Positions 57,222 through 64,000 of a stretch of 64,000 nt of DNA are shown one piece after another. Location: positions 1 to 64,000 of the forward strand of contig NZ_CP020465.1 of NCBI RefSeq assembly GCF_002076895.1, read 5' to 3'. Source of the DNA: Cognaticolwellia beringensis (GTDB lineage: Bacteria > Pseudomonadota > Gammaproteobacteria > Enterobacterales > Alteromonadaceae). How positions within the stretch are numbered: the stretch's first letter is position 1; every line of letters starts with the position of its first letter. The position numbers and the translations under genes are program-made. Under the pieces are notes generated by a model that was not told the DNA's origin, searched no databases, and saw nothing but the letters and a program-made list of their open reading frames with translations.

Positions 57222-58916
57222 ATGAATATACTCCCATCGAAAATAATCAAAAAAATTAGTCTAGTTGCATTTTCTATTGTTGCGTTGTCTGCCTGTAATA
57301 AGCAGCCCACTATGCCTGAGCAAACTAGCATTGAAGAAGTACCTAGCCAGGTTAATGCCGACAATATTAAAGCGCATATAGAATTTCTTGCTGATGACAC
57401 ATTACAGGGTAGAGATACCGGTAGTCATGGTTATCAAATTGCCGCCAACTATGTAAAATCTTATTTTAAACAGCTTGGGTTGACGCCACAAGGCACAAAT
57501 GTAGGCAGTGAACCACGCGGATTTGAACAAGAAGTTCGTTTTCGTAAAAGTTATCTTGTTGAGGGTTCAGCCAGTGCAATAATTCATGGCTTGAACGGTG
57601 AGGTAGAGCTTGATTATGTAACAGATTTTTTAATGTCGGGCTCGAGCTTACAAAATGAAACCGCTATAACTGCGCCAACAGTGTTTGTTGGATATGGGGT
57701 GGTATCTAAAGAGTTTGGCTATAACGACTATGAAAATATTGATGTTAAAGGAAAAATTGTTGTTGCGTTAACGGGCAGACCTGATGATTTACCGTCTGAA
57801 GAAGGTGCTCATATTGGCTCAGGCGCTGAGAAGAGTCGACATGCAGCGGCGCAGGGGGCGGTCGGCTTTATTACGATACATACACCTAAACGTGAAAAAG
57901 TTCGAAGTTTTGAAAAATCTGCACAATATGCCAATGCACCACGTCTAAGCTGGCTCACGAAGGATGATGTGCCGTTTGGCAAACAACCGGAAATCGTATC
58001 TAGTGCTTATATTCAGCAAGATGCAGCCAAAGCGCTGTTTGAAGGTGCAGCACAATCATTAACTGATATTTATGACGCAGATACTAAAAATGTAGCTATA
58101 AAAGGTTTTGCTTTACCTTATCAAGTAACATTGAAAAACCGCTCTCTATATGAACAGATCACCAGTCCAAATATTATCGCCGCTATTGAAGGTAGTGATG
58201 CCGAATTAAAAAACGAGTTTGTTGTATTTAGCGCCCACCTTGACCATATAGGTGTAAGCTCACATAGCGATGAGGAAGACACCATTAATAATGGCGCATT
58301 AGATAATGCTTCTGGTGTCGCTATTTTACTTGAAACTGCGCGTTTATTAGCGCAAATGCCAACAAAACCAAAGCGTTCAGTATTGTTTGTTGTGGTAACG
58401 GCTGAGGAAAAAGGTTTGTTAGGCTCAAGCTATTTTGCTAATAATCCGACAATACCGGTGACACAATTAGTGGCTAATGTTAATTTGGATATGCCGTTAA
58501 TTTTATATCCATTTGCAGATGTTATCGCTTTTGGATCAACCCATTCAACCATGGGGGAAATTGTGGCTACAGCGGCGAAGAAAATTGATATAGAGCTGAG
58601 TGAAGACCCTATGCCTGAACAGGCACTTTTCACACGCAGTGATCATTACAGTTTTGTTAAAGCGGGTATTCCATCGGTATTTTTGATGACGGGCTTTAAA
58701 TCAACAGATGACAGTATTGATGGTGGTGCGGTATTTGGTGACTTTTTAAAGAATCACTATCATCAACACAGCGACGAAATCACGTTGCCGATTAATTACC
58801 AAGCTGCTGCCAACTTCGCATTGGTTAACATGATGATAGGTTTAGAGATTGCCAACCAATCAGAGCGTCCACAGTGGCATGTCGGTGACTTTTTTGGTCT
58901 AACATTTGCGCAATAA
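57222..58916 (+). CDS. M28 family metallopeptidase, lipoprotein
   Basis: A 564-residue exported lipoprotein (signal ending IVALSACNK, lipobox LSAC). It has an M28 peptidase fold with an inserted PA-like domain (VFVGYGVVSKEFGYNDYENIDVKGKIV, then GAEKSRHAAAQGAVGFITI). Zinc ligands and catalytic residues are visible: His/Asp in FSAHLDHIGV, Asp in NNGALDNASGVAIL, Glu-Glu in VVTAEEKGLLGSSYF, Asp in NVNLDMP and the late His in NHYHQHSDE. It is an aminopeptidase-type enzyme at the outer membrane or in the periplasm, degrading peptides. Confidence 0.92.
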   Translation: MNILPSKIIKKISLVAFSIVALSACNKQPTMPEQTSIEEVPSQVNADNIKAHIEFLADDTLQGRDTGSHGYQIAANYVKSYFKQLGLTPQGTNVGSEPRGFEQEVRFRKSYLVEGSASAIIHGLNGEVELDYVTDFLMSGSSLQNETAITAPTVFVGYGVVSKEFGYNDYENIDVKGKIVVALTGRPDDLPSEEGAHIGSGAEKSRHAAAQGAVGFITIHTPKREKVRSFEKSAQYANAPRLSWLTKDDVPFGKQPEIVSSAYIQQDAAKALFEGAAQSLTDIYDADTKNVAIKGFALPYQVTLKNRSLYEQITSPNIIAAIEGSDAELKNEFVVFSAHLDHIGVSSHSDEEDTINNGALDNASGVAILLETARLLAQMPTKPKRSVLFVVVTAEEKGLLGSSYFANNPTIPVTQLVANVNLDMPLILYPFADVIAFGSTHSTMGEIVATAAKKIDIELSEDPMPEQALFTRSDHYSFVKAGIPSVFLMTGFKSTDDSIDGGAVFGDFLKNHYHQHSDEITLPINYQAAANFALVNMMIGLEIANQSERPQWHVGDFFGLTFAQ

Positions 58917-58995
58917 TGTTTAATACCCATTGGAGTATTTATTTCAATTGGTTTCAATACAGATATTAAGCATTTAAATAAGGAATTATTAATTG

Positions 58996-59835
58996 ATGAA
59001 TGCCCTCGAATACGCCCAACAGGCAAATGGCTCTTTTGCGCTTCCCGACGCGTGTTTTAAAATAAAAGCCTTGATGGAAGATGACGATTCCACCATAGAA
59101 GATTTCGCCAATGTTATCAGTGTCGATCCTTCTATGACATCACGCTTACTGCAAATTGCGAATAGTGCCATTTACAGTTTTCCTGGTGAAATTAGTACTA
59201 TTTCTCGTGCGATTACTATTATTGGTACTCAAGCTATTTATAACATGATGCTAGTTGATGTTGCCGCTACCGCATTTAAGCATTTTTCAACTGAATCTAT
59301 CGATTTAAAACGCTTTTGGCATATGAGTGTTTTTTGTGGTTTAGCAACGAAAAACTTAGCTATTACCGCTGGAATTCGAGATATAGAACGGTTATTTGTT
59401 GCGGGTTTATTGCAAAATTTTGGCGAGCTTATTGTCGCGAAAATTTCACCAGACTTAGCCAAACAGTGTGAAGCTTATAATGCAGATATACTGCCGTGGG
59501 AATTACAGAAACAGGTGTTAGGCTTTACCTACACTGAAGTTTCCGCCGAGTTACTGAAAATTTGGCAGATCCCAGATAAAATAATTTTGCCAATTCGCCA
59601 TTATAACAATGCCCATAACATTCAAATTAATCAAGATGTGAAAGTGCTTTACTTAGCCTCTCGATTGGCACTAGCTGAATGTCACCCTGAAGACTTTAGT
59701 TATGATGACAGTATTGATGCTGTGATATGTAACTCCTTGAAAGTATCAAGCAATGATTTAGAGGATGCGGCAAATTTCGCTACAATTGAAACAGAAAATA
59801 TCCTCAACATTATGAATGCAAAATTTTATGGTTAA
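58996..59835 (+). CDS. HDOD domain protein
   Basis: A 279-residue single-domain HDOD protein: LPDACFKIKALMEDDDSTIEDFANVISVDPSMTSRLLQIANSA, then STISRAITIIGTQAIYNMML, and FVAGLLQNFGELIVAKISPDLA, the HDOD core without the HD metal residues. HDOD proteins act in signalling and sometimes bind RNA or c-di-GMP-related partners. The ATG at 58996 with AAGGAA upstream is preferred over the TTG one codon earlier. It is 79 bases after the peptidase gene and may share its transcript. Confidence 0.88.
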   Translation: MNALEYAQQANGSFALPDACFKIKALMEDDDSTIEDFANVISVDPSMTSRLLQIANSAIYSFPGEISTISRAITIIGTQAIYNMMLVDVAATAFKHFSTESIDLKRFWHMSVFCGLATKNLAITAGIRDIERLFVAGLLQNFGELIVAKISPDLAKQCEAYNADILPWELQKQVLGFTYTEVSAELLKIWQIPDKIILPIRHYNNAHNIQINQDVKVLYLASRLALAECHPEDFSYDDSIDAVICNSLKVSSNDLEDAANFATIETENILNIMNAKFYG

Positions 59836-60019
59836 CCACTCTTAGCAAGTGCAATATATAGTATACACTTTGCTGGCTAAGGACTGATTTCAAAACAAGA
59901 CTTTAGGAATAAAGCCTGCTAGCATCGGTCGGCGCTTATTTTGGCGAGCAACAGGTAAATGGGCACTTTTTTAAATAAAATTATAATTATTAGCCCTAAA
60001 ATTACAACGAAGGACACTT

Positions 60020-61444
60020 ATGAGTACAGAAAGAGAGCATTTTAGTTCCCGCTTAGGGTTCATTTTAGCTGCTGCAGGTTCAGCAGTTGGTATTGGTAAT
60101 TTGGTTGGCTTTCCTGTGAATGCGGCTAAAAATGGTGGCGGTGCATTTTTATTAATGTATGCACTTTTTGTTTTCTTTATTTGTTTACCTGTGATGGTTG
60201 CCGAAATGGCGGTTGGTCGGAAAACGGCAAAAGAGCCTGTTGGGGCTTATAAAACCTTAAGTGGCGGTAGTAGAGCTTGGGGCGCTGCTGGTTTTCTTGG
60301 CGTGTTAACCCCCTTTATGATCGCTGTTTTTTATATGGTGTTAACAGTATGGATTTTTGGCTATATCGTTTTAACATTAAGCGGTAATTTAGATTACTTA
60401 GCCAGCAGTAATGGTTTTGGTGAGTTTGTTAATAGCCCATATTTATTCGTGGGTATGGGGGTAGTTGCCGCCATTGTTAACTTTATCCTGGTTGCCGGTG
60501 TTAAAGACGGTATCGAAAGGGCGTCAAAAATATTGATGCCGACCTTGTTTATTATGCTCCTGATTATGGTGGGCTATGTTTTAACGTTAGATAACGCACT
60601 TTTAGGTGTTAAGTTCTTCTTAATTCCTGATGTATCTAAAATTACGCCTGCGGTGATTAATGGCGCGTTATCACAAGCGTTTTTCTCCTTGTCTTTAGGC
60701 ATGGGCATACTGATTACTTATGGCTCTTATATTGACCGTAAAACCGATATTGTTGGTTCAGCAAAGCTTGTCGCTTTAACAGATACCGCGGTTGCATTCA
60801 CTGCCGGTTTAATGATTTTACCAGCGGTATTTTCATTCAATCCTAATGTTAATCCAGCGGAATTGAGTGATAGTTCAGTATCATTAATCTTTACCTTTTT
60901 ACCAAAAATATTTTTAGCGTTGCAAACTTCAATTGGTTATATCGGAGCAAGTGCGGTAGCGGCGTTCTTCTTTATTCTGGTGTTTTTTGCCGCTATTACC
61001 TCGTTAGTTTCTATTTTAGAGGTGCCAGTATCTTATTTAGTAACAGAGAAAAAACACAGTCGTAAGAAAGCCTTATCGATATTATTGATGACGGCAGGGG
61101 TATTAACTGTTTTTGCAACGTTATCATTTGGTATGGTGTCATATTTCACAGAGTTTACCTCTTATGCTGGCGGAACTCGCTCATTTTTTGATGTGATTTA
61201 TGATGTTTTCTACGATACTATTTTACCGTTAAATGGCTTTTTATTATGTGTGTTTGTTAGTTACCGCTGGAAAAGATTGCAGTTATCTGAAGAACTTTCG
61301 GTAGGGAATACAAACTATAAAGGCTCTTGGGTTGAGAAGTATATTAACTTTTCGTTAGGGACATTTATCCCCGTAATAGTATTTGGTATTTTTATCAATA
61401 CGGTTATGCAAAAGTTCTTTGGTTATAGTATTTTTGGCTTTTAA
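60020..61444 (+). CDS. Sodium-dependent transporter of the NSS/SNF family
   Basis: A 474-residue Na+ symporter with about 11-12 membrane segments. Segment 1 has the family signature RLGFILAAAGSAVGIGNLVGFP; segment 6 contains ALSQAFFSLSLGMGILITYGSY. Bacterial members (LeuT, MhsT-like) import amino acids. AGGA lies upstream of the ATG. It is a single-gene unit, closed by the hairpin at 61470. Confidence 0.93.
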   Translation: MSTEREHFSSRLGFILAAAGSAVGIGNLVGFPVNAAKNGGGAFLLMYALFVFFICLPVMVAEMAVGRKTAKEPVGAYKTLSGGSRAWGAAGFLGVLTPFMIAVFYMVLTVWIFGYIVLTLSGNLDYLASSNGFGEFVNSPYLFVGMGVVAAIVNFILVAGVKDGIERASKILMPTLFIMLLIMVGYVLTLDNALLGVKFFLIPDVSKITPAVINGALSQAFFSLSLGMGILITYGSYIDRKTDIVGSAKLVALTDTAVAFTAGLMILPAVFSFNPNVNPAELSDSSVSLIFTFLPKIFLALQTSIGYIGASAVAAFFFILVFFAAITSLVSILEVPVSYLVTEKKHSRKKALSILLMTAGVLTVFATLSFGMVSYFTEFTSYAGGTRSFFDVIYDVFYDTILPLNGFLLCVFVSYRWKRLQLSEELSVGNTNYKGSWVEKYINFSLGTFIPVIVFGIFINTVMQKFFGYSIFGF

Positions 61445-61469
61445 ATAAAGCTAGTTGTTATTTAAAATG

Positions 61470-61511
61470 AATAGGGCCGGATAATTTGTTATTATCCGGC
61501 CCTATTTTTTT
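61470..61511 (+). terminator. Strong terminator after the NSS transporter gene
   Basis: A perfect 16-bp stem (61470-61485 with 61491-61506), 5-base loop, GC-rich core GGGCCGGAT, and a T-run to 61511. It ends only 20 bases before the methyltransferase start. Confidence 0.95.
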
Positions 61512-61530
61512 GTAGCTAGAGCTTCTTATA

Positions 61531-62424
61531 ATGATTGAATTTATCCAACCATGTGACTTCAGTGAAAGCCAACGGCTATTCCATGGTCGTGGCCATGCAT
61601 ATCCTGAGTTGTCGCATGTCAATATTGATTGGTTTGAGCCCGTTATTTTGATCAGTTTATATCAAGAAGTCGAGCCAAATTGGTTAGCTGAGCAAGTCGC
61701 TCAATTAAAGACATTGACCGATAAATGCCAATCTATTCAAGTACAGTATCGCTGTCGAAAATTTGCCCCGTGCGAACTGCTCTGGGGACAAGAAATAACT
61801 AATCTGACCGCAAAAGAGCATGGGTTAAAATATCATATCAGTTTAGGTAAAGCGCAAAATTCAGGATTGTTCTTGGATATGCGAAATGGACGAGAATGGG
61901 TTAAAAACTGCAGCGAAAATAAGCGTGTACTGAACTTGTTCTCTTATACCTGTGCATTTTCGGTCGCTGCATTGGCAGGCAATGCAAGTAAAGTGGTTAA
62001 TATTGACATGAGTAAAAGTTCTTTAACAAAAGGGCGAGAAAATCATCGACTGAATCAACAAGATCTCAGTAAGGTTATTTTTGAAGGTGTTGATATTTTT
62101 AAATCTTACGGGCGTCTGAAAAAGCATGGACCGTATCAACTGTTAGTTTCAGATCCGCCATCTTTTCAGAAAGGTAGCGTTGATATTGAAAGAGATTATA
62201 AGAAAATTATTCGTCGCTTACCTGATTTAATGTCCGACAATGGTGACGTATTGTTATGCTTAAATTCGCCAGATCTCAATATCGAATTTTTACTGGCAGA
62301 AGTGGCAAGAGAATGCCCCGATTGCGTATTTCAATATCAGCTTAATGCCCCAGAAGTTTTTAAAGAAGCGCATGATGGTAAAGGGCTAAAGTGTTTGTAC
62401 TTTATATATAAACCAAGGGTGTAA
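61531..62424 (+). CDS. RlmI-like class I SAM-dependent methyltransferase without PUA domain
   Basis: A 297-residue protein with the Rossmann methyltransferase fold close to the RlmI/RlmK C-terminal domain: VLNLFSYTCAFSVAALAGNASKVVNIDMS (motif I and acidic loop), then LLVSDPPSFQKGSVDI (catalytic DPPSF), and LFLDMRNGREWV upstream. The N-terminal PUA domain of RlmI is missing; instead about 100 residues of an unrelated type (YPELSHVNIDWFEPVILIS) are present. It is probably an RNA or protein methyltransferase; target unknown. Stands alone between two terminators. Confidence 0.85.
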   Translation: MIEFIQPCDFSESQRLFHGRGHAYPELSHVNIDWFEPVILISLYQEVEPNWLAEQVAQLKTLTDKCQSIQVQYRCRKFAPCELLWGQEITNLTAKEHGLKYHISLGKAQNSGLFLDMRNGREWVKNCSENKRVLNLFSYTCAFSVAALAGNASKVVNIDMSKSSLTKGRENHRLNQQDLSKVIFEGVDIFKSYGRLKKHGPYQLLVSDPPSFQKGSVDIERDYKKIIRRLPDLMSDNGDVLLCLNSPDLNIEFLLAEVARECPDCVFQYQLNAPEVFKEAHDGKGLKCLYFIYKPRV

Positions 62425-62488
62425 GCCTTAATCGCTTGCAGGTATAAATTTTTTATTCAAGCAAAGCACTATATTTTATAATTTTTGA

Positions 62489-63103
62489 CTAATTCAATAC
62501 CACACGAGCCGCTAATAAAATCAAAAAGCTACCGGTAACTTTATCGACAATATGGCTATTAGCTTTTAGTTTTTCTAATATAGGCCCACGTGACATTGTA
62601 AAAGTAATAATGATATACCACAGCATATCGATAATGCCGACGGTTGCGGTCATTATGCCTTTCTGTTGCCAACCTGCATCGGGTTCAACAAATTGGCTAA
62701 ATAATGCTAAGAAGAAAATCGCTAGTTTAGGGTTTAAGAAAGCAATTAAAAAGCCATCTCGCCAACCATTGATTGTTGGATCTAGGGCGCCATCTTTTTG
62801 GGCAAATTGAATACTTTGTTGCTTACTCATTAAGGCTTTAATGCCCAGGTACAACAGAAAAGCTGCGCCAGCGTATTTTATTGCCGCGAAAAGCATAGGC
62901 GATTGTACAATGAGCAGGCCAATACCTGTCGCTGTAATCGCTGCATATAATGCAACACCTAAACCGTGACTGATGGCTGTGGCATAGCCTTGTTGTGAAC
63001 CACCGTTTAAGGTGTTTTTAATCACTATAGCAAGGCTAGGGCCTGGAGATAAGGCACCAAGAATACAAATAACAACCAATGATAACCATAAATGAAACTC
63101 CAT
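62489..63103 (-). CDS. LysE family translocator (amino acid exporter)
   Basis: A 204-residue membrane protein with about six hydrophobic segments and the family start LGALSPGPSLAIVIKNTLNGG, then GAAFLLYLGIKALMSK and FLIAFLNPKLAIFFLALF. RhtB/LysE-type proteins export amino acids or homoserine lactones. Single gene, minus strand, with a normal length. Confidence 0.92.
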   Translation of the reverse strand: MEFHLWLSLVVICILGALSPGPSLAIVIKNTLNGGSQQGYATAISHGLGVALYAAITATGIGLLIVQSPMLFAAIKYAGAAFLLYLGIKALMSKQQSIQFAQKDGALDPTINGWRDGFLIAFLNPKLAIFFLALFSQFVEPDAGWQQKGIMTATVGIIDMLWYIIITFTMSRGPILEKLKANSHIVDKVTGSFLILLAARVVLN

Positions 63104-63141
63104 AATTTGAGACGCCTTAGCTAGGTGAGTGTTTTAGAAAA

Positions 63142-64000
63142 CTAATGTACATTTTTAATGCGAAGAAAACTGGCAAATCTTGGCACACCTCGCTGTGTTT
63201 TACCAATGTATTTATAGGTTATTACGCTGCCAACTTTCGGCGCTAACTTACGCTGATGATCAGATAATCCCGTCCCTATTTTAAAGATAATGCCTTCAGG
63301 CGTTTTAACCAATAATGCGCCAAGTAAGCCTTGATATTTTCCTTTCCCTGCAGAATGACCTATAACAACGGCTTCAGCGTCTTGATGTCTTTTGAGTTTT
63401 AATAGGTTTTTACTACGACCACGTTGATAAGTTGCTGATGCAAGGTGAAGCATTAAACCTTCACCATGATTATCAACAACGCGATTTAACCATGCGTACA
63501 AATCTGCATTATTTGCGACTTTTTGTTGTTGGATCATCGCCAGGTAAGGCGAGTGATTATCCTGAATTAATTGCTTCATGGTGGCAATTCGCGCCGTAAA
63601 ACTATTTGTTTGTTGGGGTAAGTCGAAAATCATGAGTTTAAGATTTTTCCAGCATGCACCGTCTGAGCGTTTGCGTCTGACGCATGCGCTAATTTGTTCA
63701 AATTTTCCTCGCTCACTCCATAGTTCTCCTCCCATCGCGACTTTAGGCCAATTTTCAATAAACCATTCTGGAGGGGATAATAGATTACCACTTCTTGTTA
63801 ATAGCTGTTTTCCAGTCCAGTATCCACGTACACCGTCTAATTTTTCACTCACCCAGTAGTCAGTAATAGCCGTACTTTTGTGATATTTAGTGGCAAGTTG
63901 TAATCGCGGTTTTTTCAGGTCCATCTGATCTTTTTTTACTTGTTGAGCTTGCACGCAGGGCAGTATAAATAGTAAAAAAATAAGGCAAAAAAATTGTTGA
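63142..64000 (-). CDS. Exported ATP-dependent DNA ligase (LigE/Lig-B-like), N-terminus beyond window
   Basis: The minus-strand frame ends at 63142 and remains open to the window edge. A GTG at 63954 is not the real start: upstream codons read FFCLIFLLFILPCVQAQQ, the hydrophobic core and cleavage site of a signal peptide whose first residues lie outside. The mature part is a minimal ligase: motif I lysine in SEKLDGVRGYW, motif III-like LMIFDLPQQ, motif IV GEGLMLH, and motif V LLKLKRHQDAEAVVIGH, then a small OB domain. Such minimal ligases with export signals are known in proteobacteria and are thought to seal DNA in the periplasm, perhaps linked to DNA uptake. Confidence 0.9.
   Translation of the reverse strand, partial: QQFFCLIFLLFILPCVQAQQVKKDQMDLKKPRLQLATKYHKSTAITDYWVSEKLDGVRGYWTGKQLLTRSGNLLSPPEWFIENWPKVAMGGELWSERGKFEQISACVRRKRSDGACWKNLKLMIFDLPQQTNSFTARIATMKQLIQDNHSPYLAMIQQQKVANNADLYAWLNRVVDNHGEGLMLHLASATYQRGRSKNLLKLKRHQDAEAVVIGHSAGKGKYQGLLGALLVKTPEGIIFKIGTGLSDHQRKLAPKVGSVITYKYIGKTQRGVPRFASFLRIKNVH

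Overview
The window looks like a chromosome segment of a marine gammaproteobacterium of the order Alteromonadales, most likely Colwelliaceae (Colwellia/Thalassotalea-like). The basis is the block MSHA pilus genes - mreB-mreC-mreD - maf - rng - yhdP - nit - tldD, the AT-rich low-GC coding style, and the PEP-CTERM and DUF6701/MshQ surface proteins. No taxonomic marker gene (rRNA, tRNA) is present, so this is an inference from gene content and order.

Region 1 (1-12.65 kb) is an accessory defence-type island. On the minus strand at the left edge lies a BREX-like module: WYL regulator (brxR-like), brxA, brxB and the start of brxC. The three brx genes are broken by at least nine single-base frameshifts, several at A/T homopolymers, although the protein sequence on both sides of each break is still conserved. 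Next come an XRE regulator diverging from a two-gene operon (unknown/VspR-like protein plus an SF2 helicase), with a four-half-site operator between them. An IS66-family element (5488-7833, 8-bp target duplication) has cut off the last 47 codons of the helicase. Then follow a trypsin-like protease and a tight three-gene operon: DUF262 protein, AAA/DUF3696-type ATPase, and an uncharacterised protein with a RelE/Gp49-type toxin domain at its C-terminus. A 97-codon remnant of a possible replication protein closes the island.

Region 2 (12.9-34.2 kb): ygiQ (radical SAM), then the right half of an MSHA type IV pilus locus. Only the last ~80 codons of the assembly ATPase mshE remain, and mshH-mshN are absent. 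mshG, F, B, A, an extra pilin, C, D, O and P follow, then a PEP-CTERM protein and two tandem MshQ paralogues (1385 and 2159 aa), the second carrying two different families of internal repeats. An antisense lipoprotein gene sits between the two.

Region 3 (34.2-64 kb) is ordinary core genome: rod-shape genes mreBCD, maf, rng, yhdP, nit and tldD, largely head-to-tail; a CvfB-like S1 protein and a TerB-like protein on the minus strand; an RND efflux pair; a 2OG-Fe(II) oxygenase; a GAF-GAF-GGDEF-EAL c-di-GMP enzyme; an Lrp/AsnC regulator; an M28 peptidase lipoprotein; an HDOD protein; an NSS-type Na+ symporter; a RlmI-like methyltransferase; a LysE exporter; and an exported ATP-dependent DNA ligase whose signal peptide runs off the window end. 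No tRNA, rRNA, CRISPR array, integrase or phage structural gene was seen.
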